A stretch of 64,000 nt of DNA from Stenotrophomonas sp. BIO128-Bstrain (GCF_030128875.1 NZ_CP124620.1:2170001-2234000); one strand, 5' to 3'. Positions 38,670 through 48,664 are shown, counted from the first letter of the stretch. Numbers and translations are program-made. The notes: generated from the sequence alone by a model not told the origin.

Positions 38670-39350
38670 TCAGCCCTGGGCAGCGCCGGCGGCGAGAAGC
38701 AGCGTCTCGATCGCGCGGTACCCGCGCTGGCGTGCATGCTGCAGCGGGCTCACGCCGTCACCGTCGGGCAGGTTCACATCCGCGCCCGCCGCGATGAGCT
38801 GACGGACGATCTCGACATGCCGCGGGCCGCCATCGGCGAGGATGATCGCCTCCAGCAGCGCGGTCCACTGCAGGTTGTTGACATGATCCACCTCGACGCC
38901 GGCAGCGATCAGCGTCGCCACGGTCTCCACGTGCCCGCGTTCGGCCGCCGGAATGAGTGCAGTGCCACCGTAGCGATTGGTGCTCTTCAAGTCCGCACCG
39001 GCCGCCAGGGTCGCGCGCAGGATCTCGAGATGCCCGCGGGCACCGGCGTAGAGATAGGGGCTGTCCTGGATCGCATCCTTGGCATTGACGTCGGCACCCG
39101 CCTGGATCAGCGCAAGCGCGGCCTCCACGTGATTGTGGTGGGTCGCAACCAGCAACGGTGTCGCCTTCGCCACGCCGCGCGCATCCACCCTGGCGCCCTG
39201 CCCCAGCAGCGTACGCACTGCAGTGGCATCGCCCTTCTCCGCTGCCCGATGCAGCCGCTCATCCAACGAAGCGGCACCGGCCGGCATGACCATGCCCATC
39301 AGCAGGCTCATGACCACCCAGCCGCGTAGCGACCTCCTTCCCATCGACAT
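38670..39350 (-). CDS. Secreted ankyrin-repeat protein
   Basis: 226 residues. Signal peptide (MSMGRRSLRGWVVMSLLMGMVMPAGAA) then about six ankyrin repeats (DERLHRAAEKGDATAVRTLL, TPLLVATHHNHVEAALALIQAGADVN, RGHLEILRATLAAGADL, RGHVETVATLIAAGVEV, GPRHVEIVRQLIAAGADVN). Probably a periplasmic protein-binding module. ATG 39350 chosen because AAGGAG precedes it; the longer frame is out of context. Partner unknown. Confidence 0.88.
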   Translation of the reverse strand: MSMGRRSLRGWVVMSLLMGMVMPAGAASLDERLHRAAEKGDATAVRTLLGQGARVDARGVAKATPLLVATHHNHVEAALALIQAGADVNAKDAIQDSPYLYAGARGHLEILRATLAAGADLKSTNRYGGTALIPAAERGHVETVATLIAAGVEVDHVNNLQWTALLEAIILADGGPRHVEIVRQLIAAGADVNLPDGDGVSPLQHARQRGYRAIETLLLAAGAAQG

Positions 39351-39536
39351 GTTCCTGCTCCTTCCACGGGGGCGCCCGGTGGGCGCCGCTGGAGAACGAC
39401 CGTAGCCGAGCCGCCGCGCCGCCACCAATGAAGATTGGGGATCGACTGCATTCGCCATCCGAATGCGTCGGCCGACGCGCGTTCCGCCGGTTTCATGCGA
39501 CGCTGCGCGCCATATCCCACACGGAAGCGCGCCACC

Positions 39537-39914
39537 ATGCTGCATCACCTTTCACTGGGCGTGCGCGATCTCGCGCGTGCCGCCGCCTTCCACGATGCCG
39601 CGCTCGGTGCGCTGGGCATGCGCCGCGTCTTCGAAGACGACGACGCGATCGGATATGGATATGTCGAAGATGAGGATCTTCTGTGCCTGAAGCTGCGGGC
39701 CGATGCCTCGCCCCCGGGCGCCGGATTCCACGTGGCCTTCGGGGCGCCCTCGCGCCAGGCGGTGGACGCGTTCCACCGCGATGCACTGGCGGTTGGCGGC
39801 ACCTGCAACGGGGCGCCGGGGCTGCGCGAGGAGTATGGCGATCACTACTACGCCGCCTTCCTGATCGACCCGGACGGGCATCGCATCGAAGCGGTCTGCA
39901 AGTCGGTGGAGTGA
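39537..39914 (+). CDS. VOC (glyoxalase/bleomycin-resistance) family protein
   Basis: 125 residues, one VOC fold. Starts MLHHLSLGVRDLARAAAFHDAAL and ends FLIDPDGHRIEAVCKS, with His and Glu at the expected metal positions. The substrate is unknown; similar proteins act on small electrophiles. The ATG at 39537 fits the family; the longer upstream frame does not. Confidence 0.88.
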   Translation: MLHHLSLGVRDLARAAAFHDAALGALGMRRVFEDDDAIGYGYVEDEDLLCLKLRADASPPGAGFHVAFGAPSRQAVDAFHRDALAVGGTCNGAPGLREEYGDHYYAAFLIDPDGHRIEAVCKSVE

Positions 39915-39944
39915 ACCAGATCGCGCAACCGGATCGCACAAAGA

Positions 39945-39978
39945 AAAAGGCCTCCGTACTTGCGTACGAAGGCCTTTT
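39945..39978. terminator. Bidirectional terminator between VOC gene and tRNA-Ser
   Basis: Stem AAAAGGCCT-C-CGTAC, loop TTGC, GTACG-A-AGGCCTTTT, with A and T tracts on both sides. It can end the VOC transcript and the opposite tRNA-Ser transcript. Confidence 0.85.
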
Positions 39979-39985
39979 CTACAAC

Positions 39986-40078
39986 TGGCGGAGCGGGAGG
40001 GATTCGAACCCTCGATAGAGTTTTAAGCCCTATACTCCCTTAGCAGGGGAGCCCCTTCAGCCACTCGGGCACCGCTCC
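39986..40078 (-). tRNA. tRNA-Ser(GCT)
   Basis: 93 bases with encoded CCA. Acceptor GGAGCGG/CCGCTCC, anticodon loop CTGCTAA (GCT), a long variable arm typical of serine tRNA, and T loop TTCGAAT. Downstream of csrA on the same strand. A likely promoter is TTTACC-N18-TATTAT (complement at 40127-40156). Confidence 0.96.
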
Positions 40079-40159
40079 AGTGTTCTTGGTCCGCCACTGC
40101 GATGAATCATCTCAGCGGGGGCGCGAATAATAACGTTTTCCGCGCCCTCAGGTAAAGCC

Positions 40160-40363
40160 TTAATCCGAAGAATTTTCACTTCCGGATGCATTCGGCTCAT
40201 CACCGCGCTGGATGCGCTGGTAAATCTCTTCGCGGTGCACGGCCACGTCCTTCGGAGCGGTGATACCGATACGCACCTGGTTGCCCTTGACGCCGAGCAC
40301 GGTCACGCTGACCGAGTCACCGATCATCAGGGTTTCGCCTACGCGGCGAGTCAGGATCAACAT
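40160..40363 (-). CDS. csrA: Carbon storage regulator CsrA/RsmA
   Basis: 67-residue RNA-binding protein that controls translation and stability of many messages. [16 protein letters not shown] and the [11 protein letters not shown] helix are canonical. ATG 40363 chosen; the longer frame is not conserved. In the usual alaS-csrA-tRNA-Ser order. Confidence 0.97.
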   Translation of the reverse strand: MLILTRRVGETLMIGDSVSVTVLGVKGNQVRIGITAPKDVAVHREEIYQRIQRGDEPNASGSENSSD

Positions 40364-40507
40364 TTGTTCAAGTCTCCAGGGAACCGGTGGTGGCATTTCC
40401 CCACCGGCTTGGCGCCCCGGCAAGAGCGCCCCACGACAACGGGAAAAGATTCGCCATAGTACCGTCAGGCCTCCCGCCCCTTCAAGGAGCAGGAACCGTC
40501 AGGTTGT

Positions 40508-43156
40508 TCAGATACGGGGGGTGACCCAGTCGACGACGGCGGCCAGTGCAGAAGCAAGGGCGGGCCCGTCCTCACCACCACCCTGGGCGAGGTCCGGGCG
40601 GCCGCCGCCCTTGCCCCCGATCTGACTGGCGATATGGGCCAACAGTTCCCCGGCCTTGACCTTGCCCATTGCGCTGCCGTTCACGCCCGCGACCAGGGCG
40701 GCCTTGCCGTCCTGGGTGCCGGCCAGCACGATCACCGCATCACCGAGCTGCTGCTTGAGGCGGTCGATGGCATCGCGCAGGGCCTTGGCGTCGAAGCCTT
40801 CCAGGCGCGCGGCCAGGATCTTGACGCCCTTGACCTCCACTGCGCCGGCGCCAAGATCGGCGGTCGCGCCCGCAGCCTGTTTGGCCTTGAGGGCGTCGAG
40901 TTCGCGCTCGAGCTTCTTCTGGCGCTCGCCGAGCTGGCGGATCTTGTCGACCACGTCACCGGCGTTACCGCCGAGCAGTGCGGCCGCTTCACTCAGCTGG
41001 GCTTCTTCATGGGCCACGTAATCCAGGGCGCCCTGCCCGGTGACCGCTTCGATACGGCGCACGCCGGAGGACACGCCACCTTCGGCGGTGATCTTGAACA
41101 GACCGATGTCGCCGGTGCGCGAGACATGCGTACCGCCACACAGTTCGGTGGAGTAGTCGCCCATCTTCAGCACGCGCACGTGTTCGCCGTACTTCTCGCC
41201 GAACAGTGCCATCGCGCCGAAATCGAGCGCTTCCTGCATGCCCATGTTGTGGACTTCGGCCGCGTTGTTGGCACGCACCTGTTCGTTGACCTTGCGCTCG
41301 ATGATCGCCAGGTCCTCGGCGCTGATCGGCGCGAAGTGCGAGAAGTCGAAGCGCAGGCGATCAGGCGCGACCAGCGAGCCCTTCTGCTGCACGTGGGTGC
41401 CCAGCACTTCGCGCAGGGCGGCATGCAGCAGGTGGGTGGCCGAGTGGTTGAGGATGGTGGCGCCGCGGCGCTGGCCATCGACCTGGCCGGACAGCACGTC
41501 GCCGACCTTCAGGCTGCCCTGGGTGAGCGTGCCCACATGGCCATGGAACTGGCCGGCGAACTTCTGCGTGTCGCGGATGTCCACCTGCACGCCCGCGCCG
41601 GTCAGGGTGCCGTTGTCGCCGACCTGGCCGCCGGATTCGGCGTAGAACGGGGTCTGGTTGGTCAGCACGATGACGTCGTCACCGGCCTGGGCGGTCTCCG
41701 CCGGCCGGCCGTCCTTGAGGATGGCGACCACGGTGAGGTCGTCGGCCTGCAGGCGGTCGTAGCCAAGGAACACGGTCGGCTTGAGCGTGGCGACCAGATC
41801 GGCCGACAGGGTCACGCCGCCGCCGAACTTGCCGGCCGCGCGCGCGGTCTCGCGCTGGGTCTCCATCGCGGCGTTGAAGCCGTCGATGTCCACGGTCAGG
41901 TCACGCTCGCGCGCGATGTCCTGGGTGAGATCGAGCGGGAAGCCGTAGGTGTCGTACAGGCGGAACGCATCCACGCCCGGAATCACGCCGTTGCTGACCT
42001 TGGCCGCGACGTCGTCGAAGATCTTCATGCCCGAATCCAGCGTTTCAGCAAAACGCTCTTCCTCGGCCTGCAGGGCGCGCACGACGGTGTCGACCTGGGC
42101 CGGCAGTTCCGGATAGGCCACGCCCATCTGCTCGACCAGGGTCGGCACCAGCTTGCTGAAGAACGGCTGGCGCACGCCGAGCATCCAGCCATGGCGCAGC
42201 GCGCGGCGGATGATACGGCGCAGCACATAGCCGCGGCCTTCGTTGGACGGCAGCACGCCATCGACGATCAGGAACGAACACGCGCGGATGTGATCGGCGA
42301 TCACGCGCAGCGACTTGTTCTCCAGATCGGCCATGCCGGTCAGCTCGCTGGCCTTGCGGATCAGCGCCTGGAACAGGTCGATTTCATAATTGGTATGGAC
42401 GTGCTGCAGGATCGCGGCCAGGCGCTCCAGGCCCATGCCGGTATCCACGCACGGCGCCGGCAGCGGCACCAGGGCGCCGTCGGGCTGGCGGTCGAACTGC
42501 ATGAAGACCAGGTTCCAGATCTCGATGAAGCGATCGCCGTCTTCGTCGGGCGAGCCCGGGGGGCCGCCGGCGATGTGGTCGCCGTGGTCATAGAAGATCT
42601 CGGTACACGGGCCGCACGGGCCGGTCTCGGCCATCTGCCAGAAGTTGTCCGAGGCGAACGGCGCACCCTTGTTGTCGCCGATGCGCACGATGCGCGATTC
42701 CGGAATACCGACCATATCGCGCCACAGCGCGTAGGCCTCGTCATCGGTCTGGTAGACGGTGACCAGCAGGCGCTCGGCCGGCAGCTTCCAGACCTGGGTC
42801 AGCAGCTCCCAAGCCCAGGCGATGGCATCTTTCTTGAAGTAATCGCCGAAGGACCAGTTGCCCAGCATTTCAAAGAAGGTGTGATGGCGCGCGGTGTAAC
42901 CGACCTGGTCCAGGTCGTTGTGCTTGCCACCGGCGCGCAGGCAGCGCTGGACGTCGGCCGCGCGCACGTAGCTGCGCTTCTCGGCGCCAAGGAACACGTC
43001 CTTGAACTGCACCATGCCGGAGTTGGTGAACAGCAGGGTCGGATCATTGCCCGGCACCAACGGCGCCGACGGCACGATCGTATGACCCTTGCCCTTGAAG
43101 AACTCAAGGAAATCGCTGCGGATCTGGGAGGTAGTGAATTTGACGGATGCGTTCAT
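40508..43156 (-). CDS. alaS: Alanyl-tRNA synthetase
   Basis: 882 residues. Aminoacylation core ([35 protein letters not shown]), editing domain [16 protein letters not shown] with zinc ligands in [19 protein letters not shown], and C-terminal DHHA1 domain ending [14 protein letters not shown]. The ATG at 43156 is preceded by eight C and no visible Shine-Dalgarno; longer frame upstream is not conserved. Lies between recX and csrA. Confidence 0.97.
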   Translation of the reverse strand: MNASVKFTTSQIRSDFLEFFKGKGHTIVPSAPLVPGNDPTLLFTNSGMVQFKDVFLGAEKRSYVRAADVQRCLRAGGKHNDLDQVGYTARHHTFFEMLGNWSFGDYFKKDAIAWAWELLTQVWKLPAERLLVTVYQTDDEAYALWRDMVGIPESRIVRIGDNKGAPFASDNFWQMAETGPCGPCTEIFYDHGDHIAGGPPGSPDEDGDRFIEIWNLVFMQFDRQPDGALVPLPAPCVDTGMGLERLAAILQHVHTNYEIDLFQALIRKASELTGMADLENKSLRVIADHIRACSFLIVDGVLPSNEGRGYVLRRIIRRALRHGWMLGVRQPFFSKLVPTLVEQMGVAYPELPAQVDTVVRALQAEEERFAETLDSGMKIFDDVAAKVSNGVIPGVDAFRLYDTYGFPLDLTQDIARERDLTVDIDGFNAAMETQRETARAAGKFGGGVTLSADLVATLKPTVFLGYDRLQADDLTVVAILKDGRPAETAQAGDDVIVLTNQTPFYAESGGQVGDNGTLTGAGVQVDIRDTQKFAGQFHGHVGTLTQGSLKVGDVLSGQVDGQRRGATILNHSATHLLHAALREVLGTHVQQKGSLVAPDRLRFDFSHFAPISAEDLAIIERKVNEQVRANNAAEVHNMGMQEALDFGAMALFGEKYGEHVRVLKMGDYSTELCGGTHVSRTGDIGLFKITAEGGVSSGVRRIEAVTGQGALDYVAHEEAQLSEAAALLGGNAGDVVDKIRQLGERQKKLERELDALKAKQAAGATADLGAGAVEVKGVKILAARLEGFDAKALRDAIDRLKQQLGDAVIVLAGTQDGKAALVAGVNGSAMGKVKAGELLAHIASQIGGKGGGRPDLAQGGGEDGPALASALAAVVDWVTPRI

Positions 43157-43266
43157 GGGGGGGGGCTGGCTTTGTGCGGGCCGGTCAGTCCCTGGCACGC
43201 AGCCCCAATGGCCGGGTGTCAACTGCAGGACCGCCGAAACCACAAAGGGTATCAGGCCCGGGCCGC

Positions 43267-43758
43267 TCAGTCCTCAGGGTCGTAACGGGTGGCCTGGCGG
43301 ATGCTGTCGCCGGGGAAGCCGCGGCGGGCCAGCAGATCGGCCGCTTTGCGCCGCTGCGGCAGTTCCTGCGGGCCGGCCTCGCCGAAACGGCGGCAGACCA
43401 GGTCGCGGGCGTTCTCGGTCCAGTCGCCTTCGAAAGTATCCATGGCGGCAGCGATCTGATCACTATCCAGGCCATGCGTGCCCAGTTCGGCGCGGATGTG
43501 GATCGGCCCATAGCCGGTATTGGCCCGGATCCGGACCAGATTCTCGGCAAAGCGGGTGTCGTCCTGCCAGCCGGCCTCGGCCAGCTTGCTGACGGCCGCT
43601 TCGGCGGCCTCGTTCTCGATGCCCCGGGCCTGCAGCTTGCGGGTCAGCTCTTTGCGCGAATGCTCGCGGCGCACCAGCAACCCCAATGCCCGCTGGACCG
43701 GCGTCTGTTCCTGGACACGGCGCTTGCGCCGGGGTGCGGGGGGATCGGAATCGTGCAT
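43267..43758 (-). CDS. recX: RecA regulator RecX
   Basis: 163 residues. Inhibits RecA filament growth. Three-helix repeat pattern: [59 protein letters not shown]. 110 bases after recA on the same strand. Confidence 0.93.
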   Translation of the reverse strand: MHDSDPPAPRRKRRVQEQTPVQRALGLLVRREHSRKELTRKLQARGIENEAAEAAVSKLAEAGWQDDTRFAENLVRIRANTGYGPIHIRAELGTHGLDSDQIAAAMDTFEGDWTENARDLVCRRFGEAGPQELPQRRKAADLLARRGFPGDSIRQATRYDPED

Positions 43759-43868
43759 GGCCGCCTATCATTACAGTGCGCCATCCTTGGCGCCATCCCG
43801 TCGGGGATTCGTGGAACTGCGGGCCAGGGCAGGCGTCACTGACGGCGCCGCCCTGCCCCGCAGGAAAC

Positions 43869-44909
43869 TCACTCGGCGTCGTCTTCGGCGTCGTCGCCGC
43901 CTTCACGCACGGCTTCTTCCGGCTGGAACTTCTCGCGCAGCTCGGCTTCCAGACGCTGGGCAACCTGAGGGTTGTCGCGCAGATAGCCGCGGGCGTTGTC
44001 CTTGCCCTGGCCGATGCGCTCTTCGCCGTAGCTGTACCAAGCGCCTGCCTTCTCGACGAGCTTGGCTTCCACGCCCATGTCGATCAGCTCGCCTTCGCGG
44101 CTGATGCCTTCGCCGTACAGAATTTCGGTGATCACCTGCTTGAACGGCGGCGCCAGCTTGTTCTTGACCACCTTGATCTTGGTCTGGTTGCCGATGATCT
44201 CGTCGCCCTTCTTGATCGCGCCGATACGGCGGATGTCCAGGCGGACCGAGGCGTAGAACTTCAGCGCGTTGCCGCCGGTGGTCACTTCCGGGCTCTGGCC
44301 CGGCATCATCACGCCGATCTTCATGCGCAGCTGGTTGATGAAGACCACCAGGGTGTTGGAGCGCTTGATGTTGCCGGTCAGCTTGCGCAGCGCCTGGCTC
44401 ATCAGGCGGGCCTGAAGGCCCGGCAGCTGGTCGCCCATTTCGCCTTCGATTTCAGCCTTCGGGGTCAGCGCGGCGACCGAGTCGACCACCACGATGTCCA
44501 CCGAGCTGGAGCGCACCAGCATGTCGGCGATTTCCAGCGCCTGCTCACCGGTATCCGGCTGCGACAGCAGCAGGTCGTCCACGTTGACGCCCAGCTTGGC
44601 GGCGTAGATCGGGTCCAGCGCGTGCTCGGCATCGATGAAGGCGGCGGTACCGCCCTTCTTCTGGCATTCGGCGATAGCCTGCAGGGTCAGGGTGGTCTTG
44701 CCCGACGATTCCGGACCGTAGATCTCCACCACACGGCCCTTGGGCAGGCCGCCGATGCCGAGTGCGATATCCAGCATCAGCGAACCGGTAGGGATGACCT
44801 CGACCGCCTCGACGACACGGTCGCCCATGCGCATCACGGCGCCCTTGCCGAACTGCTTTTCGATCTGGCTCAGCGCGGCGGTGAGGGCGCGCTTTTTGTT
44901 TTCGTCCAT
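43869..44909 (-). CDS. recA: Recombinase RecA
   Basis: 346 residues. Walker A GPESSGKT (65-72), [16 protein letters not shown] loop and [15 protein letters not shown] are canonical. ATG 44909 (MDENKKRAL) chosen, with AAGGA upstream; an upstream ATG at 44972 would add 21 Thr/Ser-rich residues and is less likely. Regulated in the SOS response; no copy of the LexA box is seen directly upstream, so induction may depend on the lexA promoter. Confidence 0.97.
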   Translation of the reverse strand: MDENKKRALTAALSQIEKQFGKGAVMRMGDRVVEAVEVIPTGSLMLDIALGIGGLPKGRVVEIYGPESSGKTTLTLQAIAECQKKGGTAAFIDAEHALDPIYAAKLGVNVDDLLLSQPDTGEQALEIADMLVRSSSVDIVVVDSVAALTPKAEIEGEMGDQLPGLQARLMSQALRKLTGNIKRSNTLVVFINQLRMKIGVMMPGQSPEVTTGGNALKFYASVRLDIRRIGAIKKGDEIIGNQTKIKVVKNKLAPPFKQVITEILYGEGISREGELIDMGVEAKLVEKAGAWYSYGEERIGQGKDNARGYLRDNPQVAQRLEAELREKFQPEEAVREGGDDAEDDAE

Positions 44910-45112
44910 CGGAGTGGTCCTTGCAGAGGTCGTATCGGTGGAGGTGCTGTCTTTGGAAGTCTTCTTGGCCATGGGTTCACTTTAAGGCTGGCGTATCGCA
45001 CGGGCTGAGATTCTGCCCCGCGTTCGGAAAAAAATTATCGGACATCCGTACCAACCTCAGCAAAACCAGAGATGTGCCACAAAAGACCGCGCGTGATTCA
45101 GGGAAAACAGGG

Positions 45113-45763
45113 TCAGCGGTTGGGCCGCAGCAACCCGCAATAGAGGCCTTCGATCGCGAAGTCCTGGTCCGGCAGCACTTCGATCGGTTTGTAATCGGGA
45201 TTGCGTGGCAGCAGGCGGATCCGGTCCTTGCCCATCTTCAGCAGCTTGACCGTGATCTCGTCATCGATGCGGGCCACCACGATCTGGCCGGAGCGCGCGT
45301 CGCGGGTGCGGTGCACGCCGATCAGGTCGCCGTCGAAGATGCCCTCGTCGATCATCGAATCGCCCTGCACTTTCAGCAGGTAATCCGGCGCGGGCGAGAA
45401 GAACACCCGGTCCAGGACCACGAAGTCATCCGAGCCGATGTCCGCACCGATCGGCAGACCGGCCGCGACCCGGCCCAGCACCGGCAGGCGCAGGACGTGG
45501 TCCGGCAGCGCCGAGGCGGGCAGCGATTCGGGCAGGCCGCTCTGCAGCGCCGGTGCCTGGACCAGGCGGATGCCGCGGGCCTGGCCCGGAATGCGGCGGA
45601 TCGCCCCGGCCTGCTCCAGCGCTTCCAGATGGTACTGGGCCGCGCGGACGCCCTTGAAGCCGAACGCGCGGGCGATTTCGGTCTGCGACGGCGGTGCGCC
45701 ATCGGTCTCTATACGCTCGGCGATCAACTGCAGGATCGCCTGCTGGGTATCGGTCAGGTCCAT
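45113..45763 (-). CDS. lexA: LexA repressor
   Basis: SOS repressor of 216 residues. Winged helix at 1-65; Ala101-Gly102 self-cleavage site in RVAAGLPIG; Ser136 (GDSMIDEG) and Lys173 (EITVKLLK) form the protease dyad. The start ATG lies two bases from a perfect 19-base LexA box (45766-45784). Upstream of recA-recX on the same strand. Confidence 0.96.
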   Translation of the reverse strand: MDLTDTQQAILQLIAERIETDGAPPSQTEIARAFGFKGVRAAQYHLEALEQAGAIRRIPGQARGIRLVQAPALQSGLPESLPASALPDHVLRLPVLGRVAAGLPIGADIGSDDFVVLDRVFFSPAPDYLLKVQGDSMIDEGIFDGDLIGVHRTRDARSGQIVVARIDDEITVKLLKMGKDRIRLLPRNPDYKPIEVLPDQDFAIEGLYCGLLRPNR

Positions 45764-45765
45764 GG

Positions 45766-45784
45766 TTAGTAGTATTACTACTAA
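45766..45784. promoter_or_regulatory. LexA box (SOS operator) of lexA
   Basis: TTAGTAGTA-T-TACTACTAA, a perfect palindrome matching the Xanthomonas LexA consensus. It begins two bases upstream of the lexA ATG, so it covers the ribosome binding region of any upstream-initiated transcript. Confidence 0.92.
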
Positions 45785-46226
45785 CGATGCGGGCACGCAA
45801 GTGCCCGCAGAGCAAGAGCTATTAGAAGAAGGGATGTATTGCGCCGGCCGAAGCCGCCAGCAACACCTGTAGCCACCGACCGTTGGTCGGTGACCGCGCG
45901 CAGCGCGGCAATGCCTGGCACTGCGGAGGCGTGCCGCTTGCGGCCATCCCTCCGGCGTTGAGCCTCTGCCATTTCCTGGGTCAGGCATTCCTGGCGCCGG
46001 ATGGAGAGCAGCCACGCATGGCGTGGCGCTACCTGGGGCAAACAGAGCAGCCACGCATGGCGTGGCACTACCTGGGGCAAACAGGGCAGCCACGCATGGC
46101 GTGGCGCTACCTGGGGCAAACGATGATCGGCCGAGCCAGGCAGCTAGCCAAGAGCAGCCGACCAACGGTCGGCTCTACGCGCAATGTGCCGCGTTGGCGG
46201 CACGTTGCGGGGATCCTTCGGATCCC
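45785..46226. repeat. Gene-free stretch with REP elements, a 39-base tandem array and hairpins
   Basis: No gene is supported in this space between lexA and the UbiB gene. It holds one REP at 45869-45892 (GTAGC, stem CACCGACC-GTT-GGTCGGTG), three tandem 39-base units at 46006-46122 each with the palindrome CCACGC-AT-GGCGTGG and an inverted GTAG, another inverted REP at 46156-46178, and two hairpins at 46186-46203 and 46210-46226. Open frames here are artefacts of the repeats. Confidence 0.8.
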
Positions 46227-46257
46227 AGCGGCAAGAACCCTAGGGGTTCTTGCCGCT
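46227..46257. terminator. Perfect 14-pair hairpin spanning the UbiB-gene stop codon
   Basis: AGCGGCAAGAACCC, loop TAG, GGGTTCTTGCCGCT. The stop codon (46240-46242) lies at the tip of the stem. No T tract follows, so classical termination is uncertain; two more hairpins follow directly. Confidence 0.6.
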
Positions 46258-47919
46258 GCGCCAGATCGAGAACAGTATCCACACGCCGCAGAAGCCGGCA
46301 CCGATGAACCCGGCTACGCCCAGCGCCAGCAGCCAGCGGCTGGAGACGCCGCCGACACTGTGCATGACGATGGAGGAGCCGATGATCAGTGCGGCGGTCA
46401 CGATGCCCATCACCAGCCGGTTGGCGGCGCGGTTGACCTGGTCGCCGAAGCCCTGCAGTGCGGTGGTCTCGACCTTGAGCTGGAGCCGCCCGCGGCGCGC
46501 CATCTGCAGCAGTCGGCGGACATCGCGCGGCAGGTCGCCGACCAGGTCCATCACCCCCACCAGGCTGCGCTTGCCGCGCTTGAGCATGGCGCCGGGCGAG
46601 TAACGCTGCCACATCACCCGTTCCAGGTACGGGCGCGCGGCACTGGCCATGTCGAACTGCGGGTCAAGCTGGCGGCCCATCCCTTCCAGGGTCAGGAAGG
46701 TCTTGATCATCAGGGCCAGATCGGCCGGCAGGGTCAGCGCGTACTGGCGCAGCAGCTGGGTGATGTTGCCCAGCATCAGGCCCATGTGCAGGTCCTTGAG
46801 CGGCACCCCGCGGTACTGGTCGACGAACGTGCTGATGTCCTGCTGCAGCCGCGATTCGTCCACCTCCACGCCACCGGCCCAGTCCAGCAGGACGTCGGCC
46901 ACCTGCTCGGGCTCCTGCGTGACCAGGCCGTGCAGGAGCTGGGCGACCTGGAAGCGGCGCTGTTCGGAAATCGCGCCGACCATGCCGAAATCGATCACGC
47001 CGATCGGGCCGTCGCGCAGGTAGATGATGTTGCCCGGGTGCGGGTCGGCGTGGAAACAGCCATCCTCGAGCACCATCTTGAGCACGATGCGCGCCCCGGC
47101 CCGGGCCAGCTGCACGCGGTCCAGGCCGGCTGCATCGACACCGGCCAGGTCGCGGCCGGGAATACCATCAACGAAGTCCTGCACGTTGAGGCTTTCGCAG
47201 GTCCACTGCCAGTGCACGTTGGGAATCAGGATGTCATTGCGGCCCTGGAAGTTGCGCGCGATGCGTTCGGCATTGCGGCATTCGGCGGCAAAATCCAGCT
47301 CGCGGCGCAGTGACACCTGGAACTGCTGCACCACCTCGGCCGGGCGGTAGCGCTGCAGATCGGGCAGCCGCGCCTCGACGATCTCGGCCAGCCGCGCCAG
47401 CAGGCGCAGGTCGGCTTCAATCACGTCGCGGATGCCGGGGCGGCGGATCTTCAGCACCACGGCGGTGCCGTCATGCAGGGTCGCGCGATGGGCCTGTGCC
47501 AGCGAGGCGGCGGCCATCGGGGTTTCATCCAGCCACGCGAACACCTCCGTCGCCGGCGCGCCCAGGTCGCGCTCCAGCTGGTCGCGCACCTGCGCGTACG
47601 GCAGCGCCGGTACCGCGTTCTGGAGTTCGGAAAATTCAGCGATCCAGTCGGGCGGGAACAGGTCCACGCGGGTGGCCAGCACCTGGCCGAGTTTGACGAA
47701 GGTCGGACCCAGATCCTCCATCGCGCGGCGCACGCGCACCGGCGCGGTCATCCGCAGCATCTGCTGGGTGTCGTTCCAGTGCAGCAGGCGGCCGGCACGC
47801 TCAAGCACATCGGCCAGGCCGATCCGGCGCACCAGGTCGCCAAAGCCATAGCGGATCAGGACCGACGCGATTTCCTGCAATCGCCCCAGGTCACGCACGG
47901 TACCCAGCGTTTCCCACAT
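46240..47919 (-). CDS. ubiB: UbiB/ABC1-family atypical kinase-like protein
   Basis: 559 residues. Family motifs: LGPTFVKLGQVLATR (KxGQ), AAASLAQAHRATL, VVLKIRRPG, FHADPHPGNI and VIDFGMVG. Two C-terminal membrane segments (about 505-555). UbiB supports ubiquinone synthesis or transport through ATPase activity. The surrounding genes are not ubiquinone genes, so the exact role within the ABC1/ADCK group is inferred. Confidence 0.9.
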   Translation of the reverse strand: MWETLGTVRDLGRLQEIASVLIRYGFGDLVRRIGLADVLERAGRLLHWNDTQQMLRMTAPVRVRRAMEDLGPTFVKLGQVLATRVDLFPPDWIAEFSELQNAVPALPYAQVRDQLERDLGAPATEVFAWLDETPMAAASLAQAHRATLHDGTAVVLKIRRPGIRDVIEADLRLLARLAEIVEARLPDLQRYRPAEVVQQFQVSLRRELDFAAECRNAERIARNFQGRNDILIPNVHWQWTCESLNVQDFVDGIPGRDLAGVDAAGLDRVQLARAGARIVLKMVLEDGCFHADPHPGNIIYLRDGPIGVIDFGMVGAISEQRRFQVAQLLHGLVTQEPEQVADVLLDWAGGVEVDESRLQQDISTFVDQYRGVPLKDLHMGLMLGNITQLLRQYALTLPADLALMIKTFLTLEGMGRQLDPQFDMASAARPYLERVMWQRYSPGAMLKRGKRSLVGVMDLVGDLPRDVRRLLQMARRGRLQLKVETTALQGFGDQVNRAANRLVMGIVTAALIIGSSIVMHSVGGVSSRWLLALGVAGFIGAGFCGVWILFSIWRSGKNP

Positions 47920-47955
47920 CGGCCCACTCTCCTGTCAGCACACGCGGTCAGGATG

Positions 47956-48450
47956 TCACAACAGGGGGAAGATTCCCGTCAGCGCCTGCTGTACGGTCTG
48001 CCGCCGTATGGCTTCGCGGTCGCCGTCGAACTGGAACAACTGCGCACGGGCGTAGCCGCCCCGGCCCTTCCAGCCGATCCAGACGCTGCCGACCGGCTTG
48101 TCCTCGCTGCCGCCGCCCGGCCCGGCGATCCCGGTCACCGCCACGGCGATGCCCGCCCCGGAATTGATCAGCGCGCCGGAGACCATCTCCAGCACGGTCT
48201 CGCGGCTGACCGCACCGAACTGCTCCAGCGTCTGCGCGCGCACGCCAAGCAGACGCTGCTTGGCTTCGTAGCTGTACACCACCATGCCGCAATCGAAGAA
48301 CGCCGAGGAACCGGCGATATCCGTCATCGCCTTGGCGATCCAGCCGCCACTGCAGCTCTCGGCGGTCACCAGTTGCAGCGAGGCCTGCTGCAGCCGCTGG
48401 CCCACGTCACTGGCGAGGGCGCCGAGCTCGGCGTCGGAAGGAACGGTCAT
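47956..48450 (-). CDS. pncC: Nicotinamide-nucleotide amidase (CinA C-terminal domain)
   Basis: 164 residues; stand-alone CinA domain that deamidates NMN. Motifs: LVTAESCSGGWIAKAMTDIAGSS, YSYEAKQRLLGV, VAVTGIAGPGGGSEDKPVGSVWIG. The adjacent UbiB gene starts 37 bases further on, same strand. In many bacteria it sits next to recA; here it is near it. Confidence 0.93.
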   Translation of the reverse strand: MTVPSDAELGALASDVGQRLQQASLQLVTAESCSGGWIAKAMTDIAGSSAFFDCGMVVYSYEAKQRLLGVRAQTLEQFGAVSRETVLEMVSGALINSGAGIAVAVTGIAGPGGGSEDKPVGSVWIGWKGRGGYARAQLFQFDGDREAIRRQTVQQALTGIFPLL

Positions 48451-48564
48451 GGGGAATCCTGGATCAACGGGGGGAACGAACGCCCCCAGTTTTAGCCGAA
48501 ATCGTGGGTGATGTCGTGTGTCGCCGGGTGCGACGGAGGGTCGCGTTCCCTCAGCATCATGGAA

Positions 48565-48662
48565 TGCCGGCCAGCGGCCGGCACTACCTCAGGGTCATGG
48601 AATGCCGGCCAGCGGCCGGCACTACCTCAGGATCGTGGGTGCCGGCCAGCGGCCGGCGCCCC
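48565..48662. repeat. Three tandem REP units downstream of hflX
   Basis: Two identical inverted SMAG units (48565-48587 and 48603-48625, period 38) with stem GCCGGCC-AGC-GGCCGGC and a terminal CTAC (GTAG on the minus strand), then a third degenerate unit from 48640. They lie between pncC and the hflX stop. Confidence 0.8.
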
Positions 48663-48664
48663 CC

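Noticed and set aside
44910..44972. 21-residue N-terminal extension of RecA
   Set aside because: The extension is Ser/Thr-rich and unlike RecA proteins; the internal ATG has a better ribosome binding site and gives the standard start.
46006..46122. Regularly spaced palindromic repeats that resemble a small CRISPR array
   Set aside because: The parts between palindromes are nearly identical rather than unique, there are only three units, no cas gene is near, and the GTAG ends mark them as REP-type.
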